In this document: piece by piece, positions 51,298-59,751 of the stretch
How the letters are laid out: each line of letters starts with the position of its first letter
Position numbering within the stretch: position 1 is the first letter of the stretch
Source of the DNA: Halostella litorea
GTDB lineage: Archaea > Halobacteriota > Halobacteria > Halobacteriales > Natronoarchaeaceae
Length of the DNA stretch: 64,000 nucleotides
Assembly (NCBI RefSeq): GCF_004785955.1
Contig: NZ_SJER01000001.1
Span: forward strand, 744,001-808,000
Reading direction: 5' to 3'
The notes under the pieces: generated by a model
What the model was told of the DNA's origin: nothing
Seen by the model: the letters and a program-made list of their open reading frames with translations, nothing else
Databases searched by the model: none
Position numbers and translations under genes: made by a program

Positions 51298-52338
51298 ATG
51301 CAGGCCGTCAAGTTCACGGACCACGGCGACACCGACGTCATCGAGTACGGCGAGTTCCCGGACCCCGACCCGGCGGCCGACGAGGTGCTGGTCGACGTGA
51401 AGGCCGGCGCGCTCAACCACCTCGACGTGTGGACGCGCCGCGGGCTGCCCCACATCGACCTGGAGATGCCCCACGTGCCGGGCAGCGACGGTGCGGGCGT
51501 CGTGGAGGCGGTGGGCGACCGCGTCTCGCGGTTCGAGCCCGGCGACCGCGTCGCGCTCGCGGCCGGGTCGTACTGCGGGGAGTGCGAGTACTGCCGCGAC
51601 GGCGACCCGTCGATGTGCGTCCGCTTCGGCGTCATCGGCGAGCACACCCGCGGCGTCCACAGCGAGTACGCGGCGGTCCCCGCGAAGAACCTCGTCCCCG
51701 TCCCCGAGGGCGTCGACTGGGAGACGGCGGCGGCCGCGCCGCTGGTGTTCCAGACCGCCTGGCGGATGCTGATGGACCGCGGCGACGTGACCGCCGGCGA
51801 GGACGTGCTCGTGCTGGGCGCGAGCGGCGGCGTCGGTCACGCGGCGGTCCAGATCGCCGACCACGCCGGCGCGACCGTGTACGCGACGGGTAGCAGCGAC
51901 GAGAAGCTCGAACACGCCCGCGACTGCGGCGCGGACCACGTCATCGACTACGAGGCCGAGAACTTCGCCGAGCGCGTCCGGGAACTGACCGGCAAACGCG
52001 GCGTCGACGTCGTCGTCGACCACGTCGGCGCGGCGACGTGGACCGACTCGCTCGCGAGCCTCGCGAAGGGCGGCCGCCTGCTCACCTGCGGGGCGACGAC
52101 CGGCCCGAGCCCCGAGACCGATATCAATCGCATCTTCTGGAACCAGCTCCAGGTGATCGGGTCGACGATGGCGACGCCCGGACAGGTCGACGACGTGCTG
52201 GAACTCGTCTGGGACGGCACGTTCGAGCCGCGGACGCGGGCGGTCCTGCCGATGAGCGAAACGGCTCGCGCCCACGAGATGCTGGAGAACCGTGAGGGCT
52301 TTGGGAAGGTAGTCGTAATTCCCGACAGTGAGCTCTGA
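51298..52338 (+). CDS. Zinc-containing alcohol dehydrogenase/quinone reductase family protein
   Basis: 346 residues of the MDR superfamily. Ligands are in LNHLDVWTRRGLPHIDLEMP, HVPGSDGAGVVEAVGDRVS and the structural-zinc loop YCGECEYCRDGDPSMC. The cofactor motif is VLGASGGVGHAAVQIADHAG (about residues 169-188), and GADHVIDYEAENFAERVREL continues the Rossmann domain. The presence of the four-Cys loop marks the alcohol-dehydrogenase-like branch rather than the zeta-crystallin branch. Substrate unknown. The ATG at 51298 precedes MQAVKFTDHGDTDV. The stop overlaps the start of the following small membrane protein gene, implying an operon. Confidence 0.86.
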   Translation: MQAVKFTDHGDTDVIEYGEFPDPDPAADEVLVDVKAGALNHLDVWTRRGLPHIDLEMPHVPGSDGAGVVEAVGDRVSRFEPGDRVALAAGSYCGECEYCRDGDPSMCVRFGVIGEHTRGVHSEYAAVPAKNLVPVPEGVDWETAAAAPLVFQTAWRMLMDRGDVTAGEDVLVLGASGGVGHAAVQIADHAGATVYATGSSDEKLEHARDCGADHVIDYEAENFAERVRELTGKRGVDVVVDHVGAATWTDSLASLAKGGRLLTCGATTGPSPETDINRIFWNQLQVIGSTMATPGQVDDVLELVWDGTFEPRTRAVLPMSETARAHEMLENREGFGKVVVIPDSEL

Positions 52339-52588
52339 CGAGGGCGGCTACGTCCACGACCCGGACGGCACCGCGACGAGCGAGGACGCCGTGGACCGCG
52401 AGTTCGACTGGCGAGGCTGGACGCTGGTCGGGGTCATCGTCCTCTGCTTTCTGGTGGTGCCCGCGCTCGTCCTCTGGCGGCCGCCCGCGCTCCCGTTCCG
52501 GGTCGCGTTCCTGATACTCCCCCTCATCCCGGCGTTCCTGCTCGGGGCGACGGCCGTCTGGGCCGCGGTCCGCGGCAGCGAAAAATGA
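52328..52588 (+). CDS. Small two-helix membrane protein
   Basis: 86 residues starting with a GTG inside the dehydrogenase gene's end (overlap 11 bases). The N-terminal third is acidic (DEGGYVHDPDGTATSEDAVD). Two helices are GWTLVGVIVLCFLVVPALVL and VAFLILPLIPAFLLGATAVW. The tail AAVRGSEK is basic. The topology suggests both ends face the cytoplasm. I do not recognise the family; its coupling to the MDR enzyme is the only functional hint. Confidence 0.68.
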   Translation: MSSDEGGYVHDPDGTATSEDAVDREFDWRGWTLVGVIVLCFLVVPALVLWRPPALPFRVAFLILPLIPAFLLGATAVWAAVRGSEK

Positions 52589-52600
52589 GACCGGCGTGAG

Positions 52601-54982
52601 CTACGCGAACAGGCCAGCCGCGACCCGGTCGAACGCGACGTCGATCAGGGTCACCGCCGGACCGTCCGTTCCGTTCCCGTCGTCCGTCCCGTTCCCGTCG
52701 TCGGTGACGTTGTCGTCCGTCACGCCGCCGTCGTCGGTCACGTTGTCGCCGTCGACGACGTCCCCGTCGTCAGTGACGTTCTCGCCGTCGGTTACGTTAT
52801 CATCGTCAGTGAGGTTGTCGTCACCGGTGACGGGTTCGTCGTCGGTGACGTTCTCGTCAGTGGCGTTGTCATCGGTCGCGTTCCCGTCGACGACGCCATC
52901 GTCGTCCGGCGCGGCGTCGTCGTCACCGGGCTCGTCCGCAGCTTCGATGGTCACGAAGGCGTCGTCGACGACCGGGCTCCCCGTGTCGTTCACGTACGGG
53001 CCGTCTTCCGACGCGTTCGTGGCGACGAAGTCGTACGTCTCGTTGCCGTTCGTGTCCAGATGCGGCATCGCGATCAGCGTCCCGTTCTCGTCGAGTTCGT
53101 CTTCCGTGAAGTTAGCGCCCGGGACCTCGAACAGGTCGATTTCGAGGTCGGTCTCCTCCTCGCCGGGTTCGACGTACTCCGAGACGCCGACCACGCTGCC
53201 GATCACGTTGCCGTCGAGCAACGAGGCGTCGTGGATGGCGACGAAGCCGCCGTCGCTGGTGTTCACCGATTCGACGGTCACCGTCGCGCCGTCGGTGCTC
53301 TGGTTCTCGAAGTTCACCGTCGCGTTCGGCTCCGCCTCGGTCTCGTTCCCGTCGACCATCCCTTCGGATTCGACGGTCACGGAGGCGTCGTCGACGACCG
53401 GACTACCCGTGTCGTTCACGTACGGGCCGTCCGCGGTCCCGTTCGTAGCGACGAAGTCGTACGTCTCGTTGTCGTTCGTGTCCAAGTGCGGCATCGCGAT
53501 CAGCGTCCCGTTTTCCGACAGTTCGTCCTGTCCGAAGTCGGCTCCCGGCACGTCGAACAGTTCGACCGTCAGGTTCTCCTCCTCGCCGGGTTCGACGTAC
53601 TCCGAGACGCCGATCACGCTGCCGATCACGTTGCCGTCAAGCAACGAGGCGTCGTGAATCGCGACGAAGCCACCCTCGCTGGTGTTGACCGAGTCGACGG
53701 TCACCGACGTGCCGTTGCTCGTCTGGTTCTCGAAGCTCACCGTCGCGTTCGGCTCCGCCTCGGTCTCATTCCCGTCGTCCGCCTCGGTCTCGTTCCCGTC
53801 GTCCGCCTCAGCTTCGACGGTCACGGAGGCATCGTCGACAACCGGACTGCCCGTTTCGTTCACGTACGGGCCGTCTTCCGACGCGTTCGTGGCGACGAAG
53901 TCGTACGTCTCGTTGCCGTTCGTGTCCAGATGCGGCATCGCGATCAACGTCTGGTTCCCGCTCAGTTCGTCCTGACCGAAGTCAGCGCCCGGGACGTCGA
54001 ACAGGTCGACCGTCAGGTTCTCCTGCTCGCCGGGTTCGACGTACTCCGAGACGCCGACCACGCTACCGACTACGTTGCCGTCGAGCAACGAGGCGTCGTG
54101 AATCGCGACGAAGCCGCCCTCGCTGGTGTTGACCGATTCGACGGTCACCGACGTGCCGTTGCTCGTCTGGTTCTCGAAGGTGACGTTGGCCGTGGGGGCG
54201 GCGTCGCCCTCGTCGTCGGAGACGTTCTCGTCGTCGGTCCCGTTGTCCTCGGGCCCGTCGTCCATCCCGCCGGTCCGGTTGGTCAGGTTGTCCGCGTCGG
54301 TCACGACGACGACGTTCTCGACGGTGAGGTTCTCGACGTTCTCCACCGTCAGGTTCTGGACCATCATGAACACGACGGTGGCGTTCCCCGTCTCGCCGAC
54401 GGACAGGTCGCCGGCCGTGACGTTGTCGTCGGTCGCGTTCCCCATCACGTCGTCACCGTCGCCGAACGTCGTGTCGTTGTCCGTCGCCGTGTCGTTGTCC
54501 GTCGCCGCGTCCTGTCCGGTCCCGGCGGCGTTCTCGTTCGGCCCCCCGTCACCCTGCGCGGTCAGCGTCGCGTTGTCGGTGACGAACTCGCCGTCGTCGG
54601 TCCGGTACCGACGGTCCTCGGCGGAGTCGAACTCCTGGTTGTCGTTGGAGTCCTCGTGGACGACCGCGACGACGTCGGTGGAGCCGTCGACGGGCTCCCG
54701 GAGCCGTACGTCGACGCTCCGGGGTTCGTCGGACTCGGCGTACTCGGAGACGCCGATCACCGGCCCGTCGAGCGATCCCTCGTGGAGGACCACGTACCCG
54801 CCCTCGGGGGCGGTGAGCTGGGCGGTGGCGGAGTTACCCGTAGTCGTCTGGTCGTCGATCGATACGTCCGTCGTCGCTTCCTGTGTCGTCACGTCCGACG
54901 CTGCCACGGCGGCTACCCCGCCGGACAGCACCATCAGAACCGCGACGAACACCGTGCTGAATGCACCTGTTGTTACTCTCAT
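52601..54982 (-). CDS. Secreted DUF7282 multi-repeat protein
   Basis: 793 residues. A signal peptide (FVAVLMVLSGGVAAVAAS) precedes four DUF7282-type domains. The first (about residues 50-150) reads YVVLHEGSLDGPVIGVSEYA and VVAVVHEDSNDNQEFDSAED. The three others (near 285-395, 415-530 and 555-665) are almost copies: GFVAIHDASLLDGNVVGSVV, LIAMPHLDTNGNETYDFVAT and GPYVNDTGSPVVDDA. Linkers and the last 120 residues are sequon-rich acidic sequence (DDNVTDGENVTDDGDVV). No PGF-CTERM is present. Such proteins are thought to be surface-exposed; glycosylation is inferred. Confidence 0.75.
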   Translation of the reverse strand: MRVTTGAFSTVFVAVLMVLSGGVAAVAASDVTTQEATTDVSIDDQTTTGNSATAQLTAPEGGYVVLHEGSLDGPVIGVSEYAESDEPRSVDVRLREPVDGSTDVVAVVHEDSNDNQEFDSAEDRRYRTDDGEFVTDNATLTAQGDGGPNENAAGTGQDAATDNDTATDNDTTFGDGDDVMGNATDDNVTAGDLSVGETGNATVVFMMVQNLTVENVENLTVENVVVVTDADNLTNRTGGMDDGPEDNGTDDENVSDDEGDAAPTANVTFENQTSNGTSVTVESVNTSEGGFVAIHDASLLDGNVVGSVVGVSEYVEPGEQENLTVDLFDVPGADFGQDELSGNQTLIAMPHLDTNGNETYDFVATNASEDGPYVNETGSPVVDDASVTVEAEADDGNETEADDGNETEAEPNATVSFENQTSNGTSVTVDSVNTSEGGFVAIHDASLLDGNVIGSVIGVSEYVEPGEEENLTVELFDVPGADFGQDELSENGTLIAMPHLDTNDNETYDFVATNGTADGPYVNDTGSPVVDDASVTVESEGMVDGNETEAEPNATVNFENQSTDGATVTVESVNTSDGGFVAIHDASLLDGNVIGSVVGVSEYVEPGEEETDLEIDLFEVPGANFTEDELDENGTLIAMPHLDTNGNETYDFVATNASEDGPYVNDTGSPVVDDAFVTIEAADEPGDDDAAPDDDGVVDGNATDDNATDENVTDDEPVTGDDNLTDDDNVTDGENVTDDGDVVDGDNVTDDGGVTDDNVTDDGNGTDDGNGTDGPAVTLIDVAFDRVAAGLFA
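52960..54165. repeat. Three near-identical DUF7282 coding repeats
   Basis: Three copies of about 320-340 bp lie near 52960-53290, 53385-53710 and 53830-54165 within the DUF7282 gene. Copies one and three are identical for 91 bases (52986-53076 and 53856-53946), including third codon positions. The offsets between copies are about 426 and 444 bases. The first domain of the protein (minus strand, near 54550-54850) is not part of this recent expansion and is much more diverged. Confidence 0.85.
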
Positions 54983-55326
54983 CGACGCCGTTTCGCACCA
55001 CGACGCCGGGGATAAACGCCCCAGAACGTTCAGAGCGCCGCTCGCGGCGGAAACGCGGCGGTAACCCTGACAACGGCTTGACCGGATCGGTACCTGCCGG
55101 CCGCGGCGGAGGGAGACGGGGCGTTCGAGCGTGCCGGATCGACGCTCGTGGGCGTCCAGCGGCGGAAATTCGCCGTTACGGGGCTACGGTCGGGTTTCTG
55201 TTCTCAGGCGCGATACCCGTCGGCGCGCCCGCCTGTCGCCGTGGCTGCCTGTCTCCCGGCGGACCCGTCAGCGAACCGGCGGTGTCGGCGTAAGTGCGGG
55301 TGAACGCCGCTCCGGGGGTCACACGG
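54983..55326. other. Intergenic region, no gene seen
   Basis: 344 bases between the DUF7282 gene and a small gene on the same strand. The base composition is like the neighbours, and frames through it are Arg-rich with no protein character. I see no tRNA, hairpin-plus-T-tract or clear promoter apart from the presumed promoter of the DUF7282 gene near its start. Confidence 0.4.
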
Positions 55327-55647
55327 TCACGGCGCCGCCAGCGGCGGGGACTCGTAGGCCGCCGACAGCCGGCCGGCGACGTCCTCGGCCGCGTCGACGT
55401 CGCGGGCGGGCGCGTCGTCCGCGTACGTCCGGAGCGACCGCTTGACCCGCCACGCCTCGAAGCACGTCAGCGACAGGGTGCCCTGGGACTCGACCTGTTC
55501 GAGGACGGCGATCGCCCACCACGGCTCCGTCTCGCCGTCGTCGGCCGCCGCTTCGAGTTCCCGCAGCATCGCGTGGTGGAGGACCCACTGTTCCGACCGG
55601 GTGAGGTCGAGCGTTCCGGCACAGGCGTCCGCCGTCGTCTCGGTCAT
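55327..55647 (-). CDS. Small conserved haloarchaeal protein (DUF7853-like)
   Basis: 106 residues: LDLTRSEQWVLHHAMLRELE, then WWAIAVLEQVESQGTLSLTC, then FEAWRVKRSLRTYADDAP, with a final GRLSAAYESPP. All-helical, no membrane segment, and the W..HH..L and FE..R..R positions look conserved. I recall this kind of protein under DUF7853 but cannot confirm it. It begins at MTETTADAC (55647); a longer upstream start is less likely. It is preceded by 161 bases without a clear gene, where the IDI-like gene ends. Confidence 0.62.
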   Translation of the reverse strand: MTETTADACAGTLDLTRSEQWVLHHAMLRELEAAADDGETEPWWAIAVLEQVESQGTLSLTCFEAWRVKRSLRTYADDAPARDVDAAEDVAGRLSAAYESPPLAAP

Positions 55648-55808
55648 TGGCTCGGATACGGCTACGTGCTCGCTACGTATCAATCCTTGCCATAGAACTG
55701 AATGTTTCGGGTAGTTTCGGGTGTTTTTTGGAGAATTCGACGCAGTTTACCGGCTTTCAACCGACCACACGACCGAGAGGAGCGTTCAAACCCGAACGTT
55801 CTTCCAGA

Positions 55809-56378
55809 CTATTCCACGTCGCGGCGCATGGCGATCTCGAACCAGGGACAGAGGCGGAGCTGGCGGTACCACTGCGGGTTCCGGTGGAGGCGCTCGTAGG
55901 GGACCCACATCAGGCCGGCGACCTCCTCGGCGTCCGGGTCGAGCGTCGTGTCGGTCAGCGTCAACTGGAGGACGGCACACACCTCGTGCTCGACGCCGGC
56001 GTTCTCGTAGTAGCGCTTGTACTCGAACTTGTCCGTCAGGTGCAGGTCGTCGTACTGGTCGGGGGTGACGCCGAGTTCCTCCTCCAGGCGCTGGCGGGTC
56101 GCCTCCTTCTGGGTCTGTCCCTCGACGGGGTGGGAGGCGACGGTGCCGTCCCAGTGGGTGTCCCAGAGTCGCTTGTCCGGGCTGCGCTGGGCGAGCAGGA
56201 TGTTACCGTCCTCGTCGAAGACGAGCGCGGTGAAGGCACGGTGGCGGATCCCGTCGCCGGTGTGTGCCTCCAGCCGGTTGACGAGTCCCTCGGCGTTGTC
56301 GTCGGCGTCGACGGCGATCACGTCCTGCCCCGCGTTCTCGTGCGTCAGGCCCTCGGCGGACCCGTCGTCGGCACTCAT
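55809..56378 (-). CDS. idi: Isopentenyl-diphosphate isomerase-like Nudix protein lacking the catalytic Cys
   Basis: 189 residues in the type I IDI/Nudix fold. The N-terminus is GQDVIAVDADDNAEGLVNRL, then HRAFTALVFDEDGNILLAQR. The active-site strand reads WDTHWDGTVASHPVEGQTQK, with a modified Nudix helix ATRQRLEEELGVT. Metal-ligand positions GVEHEVCAVLQL keep both Glu equivalents. In the E. coli enzyme the strand has Cys67 and His69 (VCGHP); here it reads VASHP, so the acid/base Cys is Ala. The gene is near a lipid kinase and in the same window as hmgA. It may be a degenerate isomerase or a Nudix hydrolase with a different substrate. Confidence 0.72.
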   Translation of the reverse strand: MSADDGSAEGLTHENAGQDVIAVDADDNAEGLVNRLEAHTGDGIRHRAFTALVFDEDGNILLAQRSPDKRLWDTHWDGTVASHPVEGQTQKEATRQRLEEELGVTPDQYDDLHLTDKFEYKRYYENAGVEHEVCAVLQLTLTDTTLDPDAEEVAGLMWVPYERLHRNPQWYRQLRLCPWFEIAMRRDVE

Positions 56379-56417
56379 AGCACAGGGATCGGCCGGGGCT
56401 CCCATACCCTCTTCGGA

Positions 56418-57341
56418 TCAGTCCGGGTCGGGTTCGTAGGCCTCGCCCACGGGGAGTCGGAGCGCCCGGCGCGCCGTGTCGACCCGGAGGTCGGTCGCCG
56501 CGATCATCTCGCCGTCGAGGCTGTAGTTGATCTCGTCGCCGCGGGTGGTGACGGAAAGCGATGGGGTGCGAAGCTTGACCGTCCCCGTCGAATCGGCCCC
56601 GAAGAGGCGATGGACGAGGGCGTCCCGGGCGAGGTCGCCGGTCGGCGCCTCCTCGACGATCGTCACCTCCAGCAGGCCGTCCTCGACGTTGGCCTGCGTC
56701 CGGGCGTCGCCCTCCGGGGCGCGGCGGCAGTTGCCGATCAACACGATCAGCGCGTCGCCCCGCCACGTCTCGGCGATTTCGTCGCTCGTCTCGACGTGCA
56801 GCGGCATGCCCTCGAACGCCGCGGCGGTCCGCAGCGTGTTGACGACGTAGGCGACGATCCCGAGGCGCTCTTTCAGCTCGGAACTGGTGTTGGCGCTCGC
56901 GTCCGCCGTCAGCCCGCCGACACAGGAGTTGAGAAACGCCTGGCCGTTCGCGTAGCCGAGGTCTATCGTCCGCCGCTCGCCGGACTCGATCACCTCGAAG
57001 GCGTGGCGGATCCCGCGGATCCCGACGTTGCCCGCGAAGTTGTTGCCCGTCCCGGACGGGACGACGCCAAACGTCACGTCGTCGAGCGCTTCGGCCCGGT
57101 CGATCCCCCGAACGACCTCGTTCAGCGTCCCGTCGCCGCCCGCCGCGGCGACCAGGTCCGCGCCCGACACGGCCGCCTCCCGGGCGAACTCGACGGCGTC
57201 GCCGGCCGCGGCCGTCTCGCGCACCTCGAACCCGTGGTCGTTCGCCCGGCCGTGGACCTCCGGCGCGTGGTCCCCGCTGCCGCTCTCCGGGTTCAGGACG
57301 AGGACGCGACGCTCGTCGTCCCCGGTCGTCGTGTTGCTCAC
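56418..57341 (-). CDS. Diacylglycerol/lipid kinase-like protein (YegS type)
   Basis: 307 residues with the DAGK catalytic fold. The start is GTG (SNTTTGDDERRVLVLNPESG), with GSGDHAPEVHGRANDHGFEV. The nucleotide-binding GGDGTLNEVVRGID and VVPSGTGNNFAGNVGIRGIR are complete (about 76-130). LGYANGQAFLNSCVGGLTAD and GLLEVTIVEEAPTGDLARDA match the C-terminal half, ending SLDGEMIAATDLRVDTARRA. The substrate is a lipid such as archaetidyl-type diacyl/dialkyl glycerol; in archaea the physiological role is not established to my knowledge. It precedes the IDI-like gene on the same strand, 39 bases apart. Confidence 0.87.
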   Translation of the reverse strand: MSNTTTGDDERRVLVLNPESGSGDHAPEVHGRANDHGFEVRETAAAGDAVEFAREAAVSGADLVAAAGGDGTLNEVVRGIDRAEALDDVTFGVVPSGTGNNFAGNVGIRGIRHAFEVIESGERRTIDLGYANGQAFLNSCVGGLTADASANTSSELKERLGIVAYVVNTLRTAAAFEGMPLHVETSDEIAETWRGDALIVLIGNCRRAPEGDARTQANVEDGLLEVTIVEEAPTGDLARDALVHRLFGADSTGTVKLRTPSLSVTTRGDEINYSLDGEMIAATDLRVDTARRALRLPVGEAYEPDPD

Positions 57342-57442
57342 TGGTATCCCCCGGTCGAACGACGCGGGCGAGGGGCAAAACTGGCCGGGTGGACGCCGCC
57401 CCGGAGGGCGACGCATAAGGCCGTCGCCGTGGTACGCCGAGC

Positions 57443-58153
57443 GTGTTCGCCATCGACCTCCACGCCCACACCCGCTTTTTCCACGGCCGGCCGCGCCTCG
57501 GCGAGGCGTACGACCCGGCGGGGTTCCGGCTGCTCGTCTGGGCGGCGAGGCGGCGCGGCCTGCACGGCCTCGCCACGACGAACCACGACTACTACCGCAC
57601 GTTCGAGACGCCCGACGACTTCGTGGTGGTGCCCGGCATTGAGGTGACGACGACGCGGGGCCACGTGCTCGTCGTCGGCCCCGACCCGCCCCGGAACACC
57701 GCTCCGGGGACGCTGACGCCGGAGGAGACGGTCGCGCTGGCCCACGAGCGCGACTGCGCCGCGGTCATCGCACACCCCTACCGCAACAGCACGGTCCGGG
57801 ACGTCGACGCGCCGTTCGACGCCATCGAGATAAACGGCAAGCACCCCCGCACCCGGCCGTGGGTCGAACACCTCGCGCGGGGCCACGACCTGCCGATGAC
57901 CGGCGGGAGCGACGCCCACTACCCCTTCGAGGTCGGGCGGGCGTTCACCACCGTCGACGCCGACGAACTCACCCCGGAGAGCGTGGTCGCGGCGATCCGC
58001 GACGGCCGCGTCGAGGCGCACGTGAGCAGCGGCTTCCCAAACGGGCTGCTCCGGCCTGCCTACCGGCGGATCCACGAGTGGAAGGGGTATCTGGACCGGC
58101 CGGACTGGGCGACCCCCGGCGTCGGCACGCCGCCCGGCGAGGGCGAGCGCTAA
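57443..58153 (+). CDS. PHP-domain phosphoesterase
   Basis: 236 residues. Metal ligands appear in order as AIDLHAHTRFFHGR (HxH), LATTNHDYYRTFE, VVPGIEVTTTRGHVLVVG (Glu), AAVIAHPYRNSTVRD (His), INGKHPRTRPWVE, and MTGGSDAHYPFEVGR (DxH). The C-terminal tail (GYLDRPDWATPGVGTPPGEG) is short. PHP proteins of this size hydrolyse phosphomonoesters, 3',5'-phosphates or oligonucleotide ends. The start is a GTG at 57443, and the gene diverges from the lipid kinase. Its stop overlaps the end of the convergent Lrp gene. Confidence 0.86.
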   Translation: MFAIDLHAHTRFFHGRPRLGEAYDPAGFRLLVWAARRRGLHGLATTNHDYYRTFETPDDFVVVPGIEVTTTRGHVLVVGPDPPRNTAPGTLTPEETVALAHERDCAAVIAHPYRNSTVRDVDAPFDAIEINGKHPRTRPWVEHLARGHDLPMTGGSDAHYPFEVGRAFTTVDADELTPESVVAAIRDGRVEAHVSSGFPNGLLRPAYRRIHEWKGYLDRPDWATPGVGTPPGEGER

Positions 58154-58563
58154 CCCAGTTTCTCGTCGAGGATCAGCCGCGTCTTCGTGCTCTGGACGTC
58201 CTCCAGTTCGCGGGCCTGCGTGATCAGTTCGTTCACGCCCTGCGTGTCCGAGGCGTCGACGACGAGCACCACGTCCTCCTCGCCGCTGACCTGCCAGACG
58301 AAGTCGACCTCCTCCCACTCGGCCATCCGGTCGGAGACGGCGGTGGTGTCGACGTCGACCGCGACGCTCACCTCTATCATCGCCTTCACGTTGCCCGTCC
58401 GGGTCGTGACGGTGAACCGCTCGATTATCCCCTCCTCGGTCATTCGTTCGACGCGGTTCCGCACGGTCCCCTCCGAGGTTCCGACCCGGTCGGCGATCTC
58501 GGTGTACGCCGTTCGCGCGTCCCGTCGGAGGATGTTCAGGATCTGCTGGTCGAGGTCGTCCAT
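58150..58563 (-). CDS. Lrp/AsnC-type transcriptional regulator
   Basis: 137 residues. The HTH is MDDLDQQILNILRRDARTAY, then TEIADRVGTSEGTVRNRVER, and the RAM ligand-binding half is KAMIEVSVAVDVDTTAVSDR, then WQVSGEEDVVLVVDASDTQG and LEDVQSTKTRLILDEKLG. The length is normal. It diverges from carA over a 105-base gap holding two TTCGAAA sites exactly 20 bases apart, so it may control carA and its own gene in response to an amino acid, probably Gln or Arg, which is inference. The regulator's promoter element is less clear than carA's. Confidence 0.9.
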   Translation of the reverse strand: MDDLDQQILNILRRDARTAYTEIADRVGTSEGTVRNRVERMTEEGIIERFTVTTRTGNVKAMIEVSVAVDVDTTAVSDRMAEWEEVDFVWQVSGEEDVVLVVDASDTQGVNELITQARELEDVQSTKTRLILDEKLG

Positions 58564-58600
58564 CGAGATGCGACGCTACCAGCGGGGGGAACTTGACGAT

Positions 58601-58640
58601 TTCGAAATTCGTAACTTCGCTTCGAAAGCAAGGTTTATAG
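58601..58640. promoter_or_regulatory. Promoter region of carA with paired TTCGAAA sites
   Basis: TTCGAAA occurs at 58601-58607 and 58621-58627, a 20-base spacing (two helical turns). GGTTTATAG (58632-58640) is a TATA-type element about 32 bases upstream of the carA ATG, leaving a leader of about five bases. Twin palindromes placed just upstream of the TATA element match how Lrp-type dimers bind side by side. Confidence 0.55.
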
Positions 58641-58668
58641 ACCGCCGAGCTATACGTAGTTCGTAACG

Positions 58669-59751
58669 ATGGACGCCTACGTAGCGCTCGAGGGCGGGCA
58701 CGTGGTCGCGGCGCGTGGCCGTGCTCCCGGAACGAGCCGCGGCGAACTGGTCTTTACGACAGCGTACACCGGGTACGAGGAGAGCCTGACCGACCCCTCC
58801 TACGAGGAGCAGGTGCTCACCTTCTCCTACCCCCTGATCGGGAACTACGGCGTGCGGGAGGACCGCTTCGAGTCCGACCGCGTCCACCCCCGAGCCGTCG
58901 TCGCCCGCGAACTCACCGACGACGTCGCCGAGTGGCTCGCCGATGAGGGCGTCCCCGCGGTCGACCACATCGACACGCGCGACCTCGTGACCGACATCCG
59001 CGAGGGCGGCGCGATGAAGTGCGGCATCGCCGTCGGCGACGACGTGACCGAGGAGGACGCGCTGGCCGAACTGGAGGCCTGCAAGGCCATGAGCGAACAC
59101 GAGGACATCGGCGCGCAGGTCAGCGTCGCCGAGCCCACCGTCCACGAGGGCGACCCCGACGGCACGTACGCCGACGCCGACGTCGCCTTGGTCGACTGCG
59201 GCGCGAAGGGCTCCATCGTCGACTCGCTAGTCGCCCGCGGCGCGGACGTCCACGTCCTACCGTACGACGCGACCGAGTCCGACGTCGCAGCCGTCGACCC
59301 GGATCTCCTCTTCATCTCGAACGGCCCCGGCGACCCGGCGAACTTCGAGGCCGCCGAGGAACTCGTCGACACCCTCGTCGGCGAGGTGCCCATCGCCGGC
59401 ATCTGCCTCGGCCAGCAGGTCGTCGCCCGCGCGCTCGGCGGCACGACGGAGAAGATGGACTTCGGCCACCGCGGCGTCAACCAGCCCGTCCGCGACCTGA
59501 AGACGAACCGCGTGGTGATGACCACGCAGAACCACGGGTACACGGTCGGCGACCCCGGCGACGTCCTCGACGTGACGCAGATCAACGTCAACGACGACAC
59601 GCCGGAGGGCCTCGACAGCGACGAACTCGGCGTCATCACCCGCCAGTACCACCCCGAGGCCAACCCCGGACCGAACGACTCGCTGGACTTCTTCGACGAC
59701 GTGCTGGGGCTGACGGAGAGCCGGACGACGGCGGCTCCAGCCGACGACTGA
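58669..59751 (+). CDS. carA: Carbamoyl-phosphate synthase small subunit
   Basis: 360 residues. The glutaminase subunit delivers ammonia for pyrimidine and Arg synthesis. The N-terminal domain is YVALEGGHVVAARGRAPGTS, LVFTTAYTGYEESLTDPSYE, and YPLIGNYGVREDRFES. The GATase domain has the catalytic Cys in IAGICLGQQVVARALGG, HRGVNQPVRDLKTNRVVMTT, and the His-Glu pair in ITRQYHPEANPGPND. Length is normal. The large subunit gene carB runs towards it from the right edge of the window, separated by an iron importer. An unusual repeat region follows it (59743-59915). Confidence 0.96.
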   Translation: MDAYVALEGGHVVAARGRAPGTSRGELVFTTAYTGYEESLTDPSYEEQVLTFSYPLIGNYGVREDRFESDRVHPRAVVARELTDDVAEWLADEGVPAVDHIDTRDLVTDIREGGAMKCGIAVGDDVTEEDALAELEACKAMSEHEDIGAQVSVAEPTVHEGDPDGTYADADVALVDCGAKGSIVDSLVARGADVHVLPYDATESDVAAVDPDLLFISNGPGDPANFEAAEELVDTLVGEVPIAGICLGQQVVARALGGTTEKMDFGHRGVNQPVRDLKTNRVVMTTQNHGYTVGDPGDVLDVTQINVNDDTPEGLDSDELGVITRQYHPEANPGPNDSLDFFDDVLGLTESRTTAAPADD

